Of a stretch of 64,000 nucleotides of DNA, positions 48,075 to 59,783 are shown one piece after another. Positions within the stretch are counted from its first letter, which is position 1; each line of letters starts with the position of its first letter. Location of the stretch: the NCBI GenBank assembly GCA_020746105.1, contig CM036657.1, forward strand, positions 2,410,580 through 2,474,579, in the 5' to 3' direction. The notes beneath the pieces are model-generated. The model made no database searches. It saw nothing but the letters and a program-made list of their open reading frames with translations, and was not told the DNA's origin. This stretch comes from Trogon surrucura (Eukaryota; Chordata; Aves; Trogoniformes; Trogonidae). The position numbers were made by a program, and so were the translations under genes.

Positions 48075-49253
48075 TTCAATCATTAGAAACATTGGTATTA
48101 TCTGTATCATAACATAAGATTTCTATTCAGAAACTGCTCATGTTACATACAAATATAACTTTCATTTCTGTTTATAAATTAACAATACTGATGCTTTCCA
48201 TTTTCAGCATTTTATTTCTTCCCATGTTAGATATACTTCAGAAGAAAAAACCCCACGCTTCAATACCTCAGTTTCCAGTATATGTCATAATTTTTATTCT
48301 ATTAATTTTTGTATATTTATTTCATAAATATACAAAAACCCTTTAATGTTTTAGCTAAAGGATATATGCATTTTTATTCCTTTATAAAGTTCAATTTCTA
48401 TAAGAAAATAAAGTTTTGATAAGCAAGTAACAATCATAGAGTTTTCAACTTTTCTACACATTTCAGTTTTAAAGAAAAAAATAGTTGTTTTCTTTTTCCC
48501 CCTACTTCCACATTTCTGGAAAAGGTATATCTACACTAAGTCCAATCATCATTATTTGCATTTTCTCACCCTAACATATATCTGCTACCAACTGTTTCAG
48601 GGATGCTAGTTGTGGTATAATTTTTTGGTAGAGATCAGAGTAGCCCATCTGAGGTAGACAAAGACCTCTGTGATAAATAAAATACTCCCCCAAAACGTGT
48701 CATTCTCTCTCTTTTTATTTACTTCTTAACTTTATTTTCCCTCTTTTTGTAGGCAAAGAATGTAGACATCTCATAATCTCAAATGGAAATGAACAAATTT
48801 ATCTCCTTTTCAAGTATGCAACATACCTCCTGTAAGCTGAACATATTTTTTATTATATTGCTATCAACATTTCATAAAGGTGAAATAAAATGTTATCTCC
48901 AGTGACTGATAAACAGAAAGCATAGGAGTACATTCAGCAAGTGTTCTATAGCATTACTTATGTAGATGAAAATGCGGTTTTGATATAAAAAGTAAACCAT
49001 ACCTTCATGGGACTGAATCCTTGTTTGATATTTCATGATGGCCATCTTTATCTTAGACAAAATGAACTTTTTGAATCTTCTGTCAATATACAAGGTTTCA
49101 TCATTGCTCACAGACTAAAAGTTAGTTGTAAATGAATCTTAGTTAGTTTCACTAACACTAAATATAGATTTCCCTACTAATAAATCAAGCATATTCTTAT
49201 AGCAACCTTTGGCTGATAATCTCTATGTGCTTCACCAAAACTAAATTTACCTT
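48075..49253. other. AT-rich non-coding region, no gene seen
   Basis: No repeat or exon recognised. Confidence 0.5.
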
Positions 49254-49335
49254 ATCATAGAATCATAGAATGTTAGGGATTGGAAGGGACCTCGAAAGAT
49301 CATCAAGTCCAATCCCCCTGCCAGAGCAGGAATGC

Positions 49336-52221
49336 CTAGACTATGCCACACAGGAACGTGTCCAGGCAGGTCTTGAATGTCTCCAGAGAAGGAGACTCCA
49401 CAGCCTCTCTGGGCAGCCTGTTCCAGGGCTCCGTCACCCTCACTGAGAAGAAGTTTCTTCTCGAGTTTAAGCGGAACCTCTTATGTTCCAGTTTCAGCCC
49501 ATTACCCCTTGTCTTATCAGTGGTTGTCACCGAGAAGAGCCTGGCTCCATCCTCGTGACACTCACCCTTGATATATTTGTAAACATTAATGAGGTCACCC
49601 CTCAGCCTCCTCTTCTCCAAACTAAAGAGCCCCAGCTCCTTCAGCCTTTCCTCATAAGGGAGATGCTCCACTCCCTTCATCATCCTAGTTGCCTTGTGCT
49701 GGACTCTCTCCAGCAGTTCCCTGTCTCTCTTGAACTGAGGGGCCCAGAACTGGACACAATATTCCAGATGGGGTCTCACCAGGGCAGAGTAGAGGGGAAG
49801 GAGAACCTCTCTTGACCTACTCACCACTCCCCTTCTAATACACCCCAGGATGCCATTGGCCTTCCTGGCCACAAGGGCACAGTGCTGGCTCATGGTCATC
49901 CTGCTGTCCACCAAGACTCCCAGGTCCCTTTCCCCTACACTACTCTCTAATAAGTCATTCCCCAACTTATACTGGAACCTGGGGTTGTTCCTACCCAGAT
50001 GCAAGACCCTACATTTACCCTTGTTGTATTTCATTAAATTTTTCCCCGCCCAACGCTCCAGCCTGTCCAGGTCTCGCTGAATGGCAGCACAGCCTTCTGG
50101 CGTGTCAGCCACTCCTCCCAGCTTGGTGTCATCAGCAAACTTGCTGATAGTACTCTCTAGTCCCTCATCCAAGTCATCGATGAATATATTGAATAATACT
50201 GGTCCCAGTACCGACCCTTGAGGGACTCCACTGGATACAGGTCTCCAACCAGACTCCGCCCCATTGACCACAACTCTTTGGCTTCTTCCCCTTAGCCAGT
50301 TCACAGTCCACCTCACTACCCGAGAGTCTAGACCACACTTCCTCAGTTTAGCAGCAAGGATGCTGTGGGAGACTGTGTCAAATGCTTTACTGAAGTCAAG
50401 GTAGACCACATCCACCGCTCGGCCATCATCTATCCACCTTGTTATATCCTCGTAAAAGGCTATGAGGTTAGTCAAGCACGACTTCCCTTTGGTGAAGCCA
50501 TGTTGACTGTCTCTAATGACCCTCTTATCCCTGATATGCCTTGAGATGGCACCAAGGATAAGTCGTTCCATCACTTTCTCAGGGATGGAGGTGAGGCTGA
50601 CCGGTCTATAGTTTCCCGGGTCCTCCTTCTTGCCCTTTTTGAAGACTGGAGTGACATTTGCTTCCCTCCAGTCCTCAGGCACCTCTCCCGTCTCCCAAGA
50701 CTTGGCAAAGATGATGGAGAGTGGTCTAGCAATGACATCAGCCAGCTCCCTCAGCACCCGTGAATGCATCCCATCTGGACCCATGGATTTATGGATGTCC
50801 AGATTGCTTAATTGGTCCCTAACGCAGTCCTCATCAACTAAAGCAAACTCCTCCACTGCCCTGACTTCCTCTGGGGCCTCAGGGGAACGGGGTTCCTCAG
50901 GACAGCCTCCGGCAGAGTAGACAGAGGCAAAGAAGGCATTCAGTAACTCTGCCTTCTCTGTATCATGTGTCACCAAGGCACCCACCTCATTCATCAGTGG
51001 GCCTACATTGCCTCTGGTGTTAGTTTTATCTGCCACGTATTTGAAAAAGCTCTTCCTGTTGTCCTTGACCCCTCTCGCCAGGTTCAATTCTAGGGAGGCC
51101 TTTGCTTTCCTAGTTGCCTCCCTACACCCTCGGACAACAGCCTTATATTCTTCCCAAGTGGCCAGCCCCGCCTTCCAAGAGCTGTAAATTCTCCTCTTGC
51201 CCTTGAGCTTACCCAGCAGATCCCTGTTTAGCCACGCAGGTCTCCTGGCTCCCTTCCTTGACTTCCTACGTGTCGGGATGCTCTGATCTTGAGCACAGTA
51301 GAAACAGTCCCTGAACGCTAACCAACTATCTTGGGCCCCTTTACCTTCAAACAGCCTTGCCCATGGGATTTTCTCTAGTAATTGTTTGAAAAATCCAAAG
51401 TTTGCCTTGGCAAAGTCCAGGGTTGCAATTCTGCTTGCTATTTTGTTTCTGCTACATGAGATCCTGAACTCCACCATTTCATGGTCACTGCAGCCAAGGC
51501 AGCCCTCAACCTTTACTGCTTCAACCAGATCCTCCTTGTTAGCGAGGATTAGGTCCAACAGTGCTCCTCTCCTAGTCGGCTCCTCCACCATTTGCATCAG
51601 AAAATTATCATCGATGCACTGGAGGAACCTCCTGGACTGTGGCTGGCTGGCTGAGTTGTCCTTCCAGCAAATATCAGGGAAGTTAAAATCCCCCATGACA
51701 ACCAGGGCCTGTGATTGTGAGACCGCTCTCAGCTGCCTGTAGAAGGCCTCATCAACTTCCTCACCCTGATCTGGTGGCCTGTAATAGACACCCACAACAG
51801 TATCTCTCCTGCCAGCCTGCCCCTTAATTCTAACCCATATACTCTCAACTTGCTCCTCCTCCATGCCTGGATGGTATTCAAGACATTGTAGTTGCTCTTT
51901 CACGTAAAGAGCGACTCCACCACCTCGCCTGGCTGGCCTGTCTTTCCTGAAAAGGACATAGCCACCCATGACCACATTCCAGTCATGTGAGCTGTCCCAC
52001 CATGTCTCTGTAATTGCCACCAGATCGTAATCTCCTGCCCGAATCCAGGTTTCCAGCTCCTCCTGCTTATTCCCCATGCTGCGTGCATTGGTGTATAAGC
52101 ATTTCAGGGAGCAAGCTGAGCACACTGATCTCACCCTAGGGGGATGGAAGGCCACCTGGTCCTCATAATTTCTAGAGCACTGCCCCGCTGCAATCCCAGC
52201 TATAACCCCATCCCCCTTCAT
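49336..52221 (-). CDS. CR1 ORF2: endonuclease and reverse transcriptase, intact
   Basis: 961 codons, no interruption. The N-terminal third is an APE-type endonuclease that nicks target [41 protein letters not shown] and CSDHEMVEF in order, with catalytic E, D, N and H residues present. The middle is the reverse transcriptase: [48 protein letters not shown] and the catalytic FADD (residues about 725-728). The C-terminal 200 residues are the CR1-specific end ([30 protein letters not shown]). The ATG lies 2 bp after the ORF1 stop, so re-initiation is likely. Length fits complete CR1 ORF2 proteins. This is the best candidate in the window for a working enzyme. Confidence 0.93.
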   Translation of the reverse strand: MKGDGVIAGIAAGQCSRNYEDQVAFHPPRVRSVCSACSLKCLYTNARSMGNKQEELETWIRAGDYDLVAITETWWDSSHDWNVVMGGYVLFRKDRPARRGGGVALYVKEQLQCLEYHPGMEEEQVESIWVRIKGQAGRRDTVVGVYYRPPDQGEEVDEAFYRQLRAVSQSQALVVMGDFNFPDICWKDNSASQPQSRRFLQCIDDNFLMQMVEEPTRRGALLDLILANKEDLVEAVKVEGCLGCSDHEMVEFRISCSRNKIASRIATLDFAKANFGFFKQLLEKIPWARLFEGKGAQDSWLAFRDCFYCAQDQSIPTRRKSRKGARRPAWLNRDLLGKLKGKRRIYSSWKAGLATWEEYKAVVRGCREATRKAKASLELNLARGVKDNRKSFFKYVADKTNTRGNVGPLMNEVGALVTHDTEKAELLNAFFASVYSAGGCPEEPRSPEAPEEVRAVEEFALVDEDCVRDQLSNLDIHKSMGPDGMHSRVLRELADVIARPLSIIFAKSWETGEVPEDWREANVTPVFKKGKKEDPGNYRPVSLTSIPEKVMERLILGAISRHIRDKRVIRDSQHGFTKGKSCLTNLIAFYEDITRWIDDGRAVDVVYLDFSKAFDTVSHSILAAKLRKCGLDSRVVRWTVNWLRGRSQRVVVNGAESGWRPVSSGVPQGSVLGPVLFNIFIDDLDEGLESTISKFADDTKLGGVADTPEGCAAIQRDLDRLERWAGKNLMKYNKGKCRVLHLGRNNPRFQYKLGNDLLESSVGERDLGVLVDSRMTMSQHCALVARKANGILGCIRRGVVSRSREVLLPLYSALVRPHLEYCVQFWAPQFKRDRELLERVQHKATRMMKGVEHLPYEERLKELGLFSLEKRRLRGDLINVYKYIKGECHEDGARLFSVTTTDKTRGNGLKLEHKRFRLNSRRNFFSVRVTEPWNRLPREAVESPSLETFKTCLDTFLCGIV

Positions 52222-52223
52222 AT

Positions 52224-53291
52224 CTAGTTTAAAGAACGCTCTATGAGTCCCGCCAGCTCATGACCAAGGATCCTTTTTTCCCTTTGTGTCATTTGAACCC
52301 CAGCTTGTTTCAGTAGATCAGGTGCCCTGTAGATCTCCCCATGGTTAAAAAATCCAAAGCTAGACCGCTGGCACCACCCCTTTAGCCAAGTATTAATCTG
52401 CTGCACTTTGTCAAACCTTCCACTATTTTTCCTCATAATTGAAGGAATAGAGGCAAACACAACCTGTGCGCCTGATCCTTCTAGCATCCGCCCCAGTGCC
52501 CTAAAGTCCCTTTTGATTGCTTCTGGCCGTCTCTCTACTATCTCATCATTACCGATCTGCATAACCAAAAGCGGGTAATAGTCCGTGGGTTTGACCAGAC
52601 CAGGAAGCTTCTTGATAACATCCTTAACTCGGGCCCCAGGGAGGCAGCAGACTGCCCTGTGGGTCGGATCTGGGCTGCAGACAGGGCCCTCTGTTCCCCT
52701 CAAGAGGGAGTCTCCAATTACAATTACCCTCCTTTTTTTCTTAGATGAAGAAGTCCTAATGCGTGTATCCGAGCGACTCACCCTAGACAGCCCTATGGGT
52801 GAACCCTCCACTGACTCTTCCTTGGCCTGGCTCTCATTGTCTAGAGCCCCATACCTGTTTTGCAGGGGCAACCGGGCAGGTGAGGGAGGCCGGGCAGGGA
52901 TTTTCCTTCCTCTCCTGGCAGGCACCTGCTTCCACTCTTCCCTATCCTTTAGGTCCCCCCCTTTTGCCTGATGGCCAGAGGTGGGGGGATATTCAGCTCT
53001 TTGCGGAGCTTGCTGCTCGCCATTCAGGAACTGACTCCACCGATCTATCTCTCTCTCCAACTCCCTAATGCTCCTCAGCCTTTCTACTTCCTCCTTCAGC
53101 TCAGCCACCAGGCTGAGCAGATCGCTCACCTAGTCACATCGGACACAAGTGTCGCTTCCACTACCCTCCATGGCCAGTGCCAGGCTCCGGCATTCTCTGC
53201 AGCCCGAGGCCTGAACACCCACATGCGTACGTGGGGCCTCTGTCTGGGTGCCCACAGTTTTTCTGACAACCGTTGACCTGGTAGCAACCAT
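52224..53291 (-). pseudogene. CR1 ORF1 with one premature stop
   Basis: The ATG at 53,291 opens a frame with two CxxC pairs (GCRECR, then CVRC). It meets TAG at 53,130-53,132 and stays open from 53,129 to 52,224 (301 codons). After the stop come a coiled-coil stretch (LLSLVAELKEEVERLRSI), a basic linker, and an esterase-like domain with GDSLLRG (SGNH block I) and QIGNDEI. CR1 ORF1 proteins bind RNA and carry such an esterase domain. The stop occupies a place where related copies have a sense codon (probably CAG to TAG). Translation could restart internally, but the zinc-knuckle part would be lost. Confidence 0.85.
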
Positions 53292-53920
53292 AGTTGGCTC
53301 TACAATACAAAGACTCTCAGAAAGCTATGCACGGAATAGTTTACAGGCCTTTTAAGTACTTGCCTTTTAACAAAGACTTACCCTTTTGTTCAGTGAACAG
53401 GGACTAGTCCCTGCCCTCCCAAAGGCTTCTTATACCCTGAGGGCACAGTTAGCAGCTGATCACCGTGTTTAAAATCGCCGCGCCGCTGAGGGTGGCTCCG
53501 CCCATGCTATCTCGGGTGTACCCCCTGGAGCTGCCGGTGCGGCCTCAGGTGTGGTTGCTGTAGCCGGCTTAAAAAAAGCCCCCCAAAAGCTTTTTGCCAG
53601 CCTTCTTTTTTGCTTAGATTCCTTCTCCAGTGCAGTCTTACCTGCTCTGAAGTTGGGCTCGACAGCAAACTGGCCCTTAGAATGGTACAGGCAACATTGC
53701 AATGAAAAACGTACAGTGAACATGGACAGCTGCATTTTTTGATTCAGTGGTGATGTCAAATAAAAAGAGTTCTGTGCTTGAATGTTTATGTCAATGAAGA
53801 GAACAAATGTATGCTGAGCCTTGGAGAGTTAAGGTATGTTAAAGCTCACAGCTTGAGAAAGTGGCTTCCAACTCAAGAAGAAGGGGGACTCTTATAGATG
53901 ACATTTTATAGATGACTGTG

Positions 53921-54780
53921 TTGGAAGAGACTGATGGGGCTGGGGGACTGAACCACAGAGTAAGCCGGAATTAGCAGTTAGCTCAATTAGCAGTTTACTC
54001 GACTAGATTTAATGAAACAATATGCCTTTGTTTAATAAACAGGATAGGCCTGTGAAGTGCTGAGGCCTAAACTAAAGTTGACCTATAGATGAACCTCGCA
54101 ACTCAGCGATATATCTATGGTATTAATTGCACATAGTATTAATTACATATGTAATGTATTACTAATCTATTTTAGTATGAATATATATATATTCTGATGC
54201 CAATCTATAAAAGCTTTGCTGTAACGCTTATTATGCAGTGGTAACAAGTAGAATGCTCTTTCTTTATTTAGAGGCATGTTAAAGACCGTGAGGCCAGATG
54301 CCTGGCCTTGTTGAGAAATATGTGATTAAAGCCCAACTAGATAAAGAAAGTCCCTTGGACCAAAATAGATGGAGAGACTCCTTTGGAACAACACAGACGG
54401 AGAAATTCCCTTGCATTCCTCCTTTAGCCCCGGCCAGGCTTTGGGTGGAATCCAGCAGAGAGGACACCACCAGATGTTCCCACGTTTGAAGTGATGTAAG
54501 CTTGTTTGCTTAATAGTATAAAAGCTGGACCCTCTTGCAGCAAGTTGAGAGACCTTCCCTATGAGTGGACGCACTGCCTAGGACTTTCCGATTGCCGGGA
54601 CAGCACTCCAGAATCCTCACTGCAACAGGGACTCCCCAGCGACTGCGGATCTGGATGATGGCAAAGTATGAGGGCAATTGGTGATGGATCTTCCTTAATC
54701 ACTATTGCTCACCTTATGGAGTAATGATTAGGTGCACTACCCTGCTTATTCTCCTGGCTGCTTAAATCTAGAGTATAACA
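53921..54780 (+). mobile_element. Probable ERV LTR, donor family of the insert in provirus B
   Basis: Starts TGTTGGAAGAGACTGATGGGG. AATAGTATAAAAGCTGGACC at 54,514 is a TATA box. 54,357-54,659 matches the insert in provirus B. The right end is not fixed: no CA plus duplication was found, and no AATAAA is seen after the TATA box. Confidence 0.55.
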
Positions 54781-54795
54781 AGCTTACTGTTTTAA

Positions 54796-55455
54796 CTAAA
54801 TGCATTGCCTTATTCTTGTAATGCCTTGAAATAGACAGTAAAATAAGCCAACCCTTCTGTTGGTGCCTGTGTCCTTTCTGTACCAGTCATGCCAGTCAAG
54901 GCCATTCTTCAAATCCTCCTGGGCTTCCACAAACGTAGCAATCATTAAGGTCAAAGAGTTCATTATCTCCACTCCTAGAATTACATATCTACACAATGAC
55001 AATATAAAGTTAGTAATATCACTAACAGTTTCAAGGTGAAGGCATCCTCTTATGGTCTGTCGAAGTCAGTGTTCACTTTGGTCTTCAGTCCTGCAGATGG
55101 TCTCCTTCGCAAACAGATCATAGCAGTGAACAAGCACCTTTAGTCATGCAGCATCTGAAAAAAGCAAAGTTCTACACCATATAGTTATTCTCACAAGTAA
55201 CACTTATTTGCAGGGACATATTCCCATTTTTCTTGTCCAGGTTTTTGCCAGAGGCTCCAGTTGGCAGATAGCCCATTTACTGATACATTTAACTCCACTT
55301 CTCCTTTTTGCATAGGTCATAAATCTAAAGCCCTTTGAACAGCCTCTTTCGCTAATTCAAAGGCAGCCTGCTGTTTGCTTCCCCATTCAAACTCTTTCTT
55401 TTTTTTTGTTACTTTGTATAACAGAGTCAGGATTTGACCTAGATAGCCAAACAGC
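54796..55455 (-). pseudogene. ERVL pol fragment
   Basis: Minus-strand translation gives ERVL/foamy-like pol text near 55,455-55,200 (for example a KQQAAFELAKEAVQRALDL block) and further pol-like sequence to 54,796, with stops. It lies beyond the truncated LTR at 55,460, so it is a separate piece or a rearranged part of the same family. Confidence 0.6.
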
Positions 55456-55459
55456 CCAA

Positions 55460-55819
55460 TAAATCTAGATATGATGTATATGGGATGGAATACTCTCGTT
55501 GGTCACCTGTCCTGTCTATTACCCCTCCGGAGGTGCCACCTTTTACTTCCTTGTGCCCCCCTCTTACTACCCAGCACCCCCAGCGTGGCACACAAGAGCC
55601 AGCAGTGGCCTTGGTCACTATAGGAATAAGTATAAGCAAGAGCCTTTCTGCATCCCAGTCCCAGGCAGTGACTGTAACATCAGGTGTTATCACTGCCAGT
55701 AGCAGGCACTGTCTGCAAAAACGTGCTGCTGACTTCAGAACGTGCAGCCTTTGAGAAGACACTAAACTGGAAAGTAAAAATCACTAAACAGGACTGGGTT
55801 TTTAGCTAAACCCAGGACA
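55460..55819 (-). mobile_element. ERVL LTR, U3 half only (3' LTR of the element to its right)
   Basis: Minus strand starts TGTCCTGGGTTTAGCTAAAA at 55,819 and matches the LTR 43,903-44,687 down to its TATA region, where it stops at 55,460. GGAATAAGGGGTGGAA at 55,820-55,835 (minus strand) is the polypurine tract, which proves this is a 3' LTR attached to an internal region. Confidence 0.85.
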
Positions 55820-56138
55820 TTCCACCCCTTATTCCATACCATTTACGTCATACTGATCACGAGCTAATGATCTACTTATAGGAAAAGTTCAGTAAGTTCA
55901 TAAAGTTCATAATCGTGGGTTCCATCCATCATAGCAGTCTCTCAGGGCAGGAAAGTTCATGTGAGATTCGTTACAGTTCGTGTCCATAAGTTGTAGATTC
56001 ACTTCGAAGAAGTTACTGGACGTCACTCAATGAGGCCAGCTCAGTTGCTGGATGTCACTCGATGAGGTCAGCTCTGGTCATCACTGGTTATTATTCTGAA
56101 AAACACTTATTCAACACTGTTAGTATTATGTAACAACA

Positions 56139-57317
56139 TCATGCAGGATTAAATCGAGTATTCTCACCCAGAGTTAAATTTTCTTGAGGTACACATTGAA
56201 CTTCGCCATCTTTCATCATCACCCACCAAGTAGTTCCAGGTCCTTGAGCGAAAGCAACCCCACGAACGGGTTTGCCTTTGCCCGAAGCAGGAAATACCCA
56301 GACAGTCTTCCCCAACAAATTCCTTTCATACACCACAGGGACTTTATCTCCATCTACTGTATGTAAAGGCTCTGAATGAGCAGGACCAGCACGATGGATG
56401 GATCCTCTGGTGTTAACTAACCAGGTGGCGTGTGCTAAATGCTTGTCCCAGTTTTTAAAAGTTCCACCTCCCATTGCTTTCAGAGTAGTTTTTAACAGTC
56501 CATTGTATCGTTCAATTTTCCCAGAGGCTAGTGCATGATAAGGGATATGATATACCCATTCAATGCCATGTTCTTTAGCCCAATTGTCTATAAGATTGTT
56601 TTTGAAATGAGTCCCATTATCTGATTCAATTCTTTCTGGAGTGCCATGTTGCCACAAGATCTGCTTTTCTAGGCCCAAGATAGTGTTTCGGGCAGTGGCA
56701 TGAGGCACAGGATATGTTTCTAACCATCCGGTAGTTGCGTCCACCATAGTGAGCACATAGCGCTTACCCTGGGGAGTTAGAGGAAGTGTGATGTAATCAA
56801 TCTGCCAGACCTCCCCATACCTATATTTTAACCATCGTTCCCCATACCACAAAGGTTTTAATCGCTTAGCTTGCTTAATTTCGGCGCATATTTCACAATC
56901 ATGGATAACCTGCGCAATAGCGTCCATAGTTAAATCCACCCCTCGGTCACGAGCCCATCTGTATGTTCCATCTCTTCCCTGATGTCCTGAAGTGTCATGG
57001 GCCCACCGAGCTAGAAACAGTTCACCTTTATGTTCCCAGTCCAAGTCTATTTGGAACACTTGAGCAGCCTGATCCACTTGCTGGATGTGTCGATGTTCCT
57101 CAGTGGCACGACTTCTGGGCACATGGGCATCTACGTGAGGTACCTTTACAACTAAGTTCTCTAGCTGGGCAGCAATGTCTTGCTGTTGCAAATAAAGTAG
57201 AATTAAAATTGTAGAAGTAGTTAGGTTAAGGCTTTGACTGGCCAGGTAGGCCTTATGAGAATAACAAGTCTTGGGAAACAAGAAGGAGTGTGCTGAAGAA
57301 GAAGGAACAATGATCAA
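56139..57317 (-). pseudogene. ERVL integrase, long open frame, N-terminal part of pol missing
   Basis: 392 codons open. Order: zinc-binding H-H-C-C (HDTSGH...HDCEIC), catalytic core with D in QIDYIT, D in SDNGTHF and E in GKIERYN, and a C-terminal domain (WWVMMKDGEVQ). In a virus this enzyme joins viral DNA to the host chromosome. All catalytic residues are present. The frame opens at the edge of the copy, without RT or RNase H, so the annotated start is not a real start. The class I LTR begins about 70 bp beyond it, indicating it was cut by that insertion. No env lies between integrase and LTR, as usual for ERVL. Confidence 0.82.
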
Positions 57318-57389
57318 AGGAATCGGTAGTGCATATAGGACAAACAGAACTAGCAGAAATAACGAACAGTTGCTTAGGGATAAGAAAGG

Positions 57390-57713
57390 TGTATTGTATA
57401 AAAAAGGGGTTCTGGTGATGGGAATCAGTTAACCATTATCCTTAGGTTAGACAAGCATGAAAATTTATAAGTTTGGGGGGTGATTACCAATTGTTATATG
57501 TATGATATATGAGACTAGATGTAATTACATTAAGAAAAAAAAAATGTAAAACTCTGCACGTAAGCAAAGTTGTAAAAAGTATAAAAGCTAAACAGAAAAT
57601 GAGGGTTTTCGGAATCCTGACTTGGGACGCTAGTCCTCAGGTTTCCCGGGCCCTGAATAAAGCACCGCATAAACTGACACTCTGTTGGTTTGTGTCTCTG
57701 TTTACGGGCAACA
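57390..57713 (+). mobile_element. 5' LTR of class I (gammaretrovirus-like) provirus
   Basis: Ends CTCTGTTTACGGGCAACA at 57,713. Contains AGTATAAAAGCTAAAC (TATA, 57,578) and CCCTGAATAAAGCACC (poly(A) signal, 57,654). The start is placed at TGTATTGTATAAAAAAGG (57,390) but could lie elsewhere, because the 3' LTR and the second target duplication are beyond the window. Confidence 0.75.
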
Positions 57714-57719
57714 GTTTTC

Positions 57720-57737
57720 TGGCGACCGCGGCAGGAC
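57720..57737 (+). promoter_or_regulatory. Candidate primer binding site
   Basis: TGGCGACCGCGGCAGGAC starts six bases after the LTR. It begins TGG as a tRNA-primed site must, but I cannot name the tRNA. CCGTAAG|GTAAGC downstream near 57,851 is a possible splice donor. Confidence 0.5.
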
Positions 57738-58095
57738 TCCGGAGGCGGCAGGAGCGGTTCACGGGCTGATCCACTCCAAGCCGGCACCAGGTGATTTCTG
57801 GGGAGACATCAACCCGTGCCCGACTCCGCGCTGGACGGACAACCGTAAGGTAAGCCCGAAGGTGCTTTATTCTTTTAAGGTTGGGTGCCTGCCCGTAAGA
57901 CGAGGACTCATCTCGCAGGGTTGGGCAAAGGTTCTGGTATTGGGAAGCCTAGGCGCTGGCCGTAAGACGCAGCGGAAGCCGCGCTGAGCCAGCACTTGCC
58001 ACTCGCGGCGTCGAGAATAGGCAAGTTGGTTGGTATTAAGGTAAAAGGGTCATAGTATTGTAGTTGTACGAGTGTGTGTGTGTGTGAGTAGTATA

Positions 58096-59779
58096 ATGCC
58101 GTTTAAAATGTTTAGAGTTCTATCGTGCAATGAAATCGATATCCCTGAGGACTCTCCTCTTGGTTGTTTATTGAAACGTTGGAAAGATGGTAATTTTGGA
58201 AAGGAATTAAGAAAGAGAAATTTAATTGATTATTGTAATTACGTATGGCCTGCATATGAAACAGAAGGAATGCAGTGGCCACGAAACGGTACAGTGAATT
58301 CAGACATTATAACCCCCTTAATGCATTTCTTACGGGAAAATGAAAAATGGGAAGAGGTGCCGTATCTTGACTTATTTTATTATTTAAAAGGGAAACCTGA
58401 ATGGCAGAAAGAATGTGGAATGATGGTATTGAGATTAACAGATAAGGAATGTGCTGGTTGTAAGGAGCGGAAAGTCTGGTTCTCGGAACCGGAGGAGGAT
58501 GTGTCTTTGTTAGTTTCCCCAAGCGCGCCGTCGCCCCCCCGAAATACCACCACCGAATGACCATAAGGTCACTATTCCTGTTTCATCAGAAGAGGAAACG
58601 GAGTCTGAAGAATTGTTGGCTGATAAGCCGAGAACGCCGCTTGCAGAGCGGACTCGTAAAGGGAAGTTAGAACGGAAAAAGAGATTGCTACAACCTCAGT
58701 TGATGGTCCCGTTACGGGAGGCTGTGGGGGGAAGTGGAGAAAGAATTTTAGTAAAGGTCCCATTTTCTCCGAGTGATCTGATGATTTGGAAGCAATCGGC
58801 AGGAGCATATAGAGAAAATCCGGAGAAGGTGGCTCAGGTAATAAAAATGGTGATAAAAGCACAAAATCCAGATTGGAATGATTTACAGGTGTTATTAGAT
58901 ACTATAATGGATTCCACTGAAAAGGAGATGGTGTTTAAGGCTATGACAGATCATGCACGAGAAATGGTTAGGATGCGGGTTATTAAAGGTGATACTATTA
59001 ATGATTTGGTGCCCAGAGAAGATCCCGAGTGGGATCCCAACTCTGGGGAGGGGTATCGTAGACTGAAAGCGTACCAAGAATTATTGATAGATGGGATACG
59101 CGAAGGGATTCCGAAAACATTGAATTGGTCTAAATTGTATTTGGTAAGACAAGACAAAGGGGAGTCACCATCGGCGTTTTTAGAGAGACTGAAGGAGACG
59201 GCTCGGAGATATACGGATTTGGATGTGGAAGCTGAGTCAGGCAAATTACAATTGGCATTGATTTTTATGGGACAATCTCAGGAGGATATTAGGAAAAAGC
59301 TGCAGAAGCTAGAAGGGGAAGATACACGGAACTTGGAGAAATTATTAGAGGTGGCCTGGAAAGTATATAATAGTAGGGAAAAGGAATCGGTAAAGAAACA
59401 GCAAGCGAGCATGCTGGCGGTCCTGCAACAGGCTTCTCAAGTGAATAATAGAGGAAGGGGCCGGGGGAGAGGAAGAGGTAATGAACGAGGAAGAAACTTC
59501 GGGTTTGGGGGTTTTGGAAATCAAGTCCCGGGAGGTCGGGAAAAGTTGGGACCTAATCAATGCGCGCTGTGTAAGGGCCAGGGACACTGGAAAAGGGAGT
59601 GCCCACTTAATTTGGGGATGGGAACACCAATGGGTGGTAACATAGGTGGAAATGCATTAGGAAATGGGATGAATTTGGACGGAGGGATGAATTCTGGTAA
59701 CGGAATGAACCCTTTTGTAGGAGGACCACAAGGTGTCGCTCAAGCTTTTATGATGAGAAATTATCAGAATCAGAGCTGA
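58096..59779 (+). pseudogene. Class I ERV gag, one frameshift in a C7 run
   Basis: The first frame runs from ATG 58,096 to TGA 58,558-58,560 and resembles matrix. It breaks in a proline-rich stretch at the seven-C run 58,534-58,540. A second frame, shifted by one base and open without a start from that point, carries the capsid (p30-like, with a LERLKETARRYTDLD block near 59,180) and a nucleocapsid with one zinc knuckle, CALCKGQGHWKREC (C-x2-C-x4-H-x4-C), near 59,565. It ends at TGA 59,777-59,779. Apart from the C run gag looks intact. The run may also be a sequencing or assembly slip. Confidence 0.88.
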
Positions 59780-59783
59780 CTAG
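59777..59783 (+). promoter_or_regulatory. gag/pol readthrough signal UGA-CUAG
   Basis: The gag stop is TGA followed by CTAG, and pol stays open in the same frame. UGA-CUA is a known leaky stop context, and gammaretroviruses make Gag-Pol by stop readthrough. Confidence 0.75.

Larger units (their letters stand above)
49254..53560 (-). mobile_element. Full-length young CR1 LINE
   Basis: The 3' end ATCATAGAATCATAGAATGTT is at 49,254. ORF2 (49,336-52,221) is fully open, preceded two bases upstream by ORF1 (52,224-53,291), with a GC-rich 5' UTR reaching about 53,560 (upper limit inferred from composition). Nearly identical 5'-truncated copies at 31,771, 36,605 and 60,755 show this subfamily moved recently. 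The one visible lesion is an in-frame TAG in ORF1. Confidence 0.93.

Noticed and set aside
57390..57460. Alternative LTR start at TGATTACCAATTG (57,480)
   Set aside because: Possible, but it would make the LTR only about 230 bp. The 3' LTR needed to decide is outside the window, so the longer version is kept with reduced confidence.
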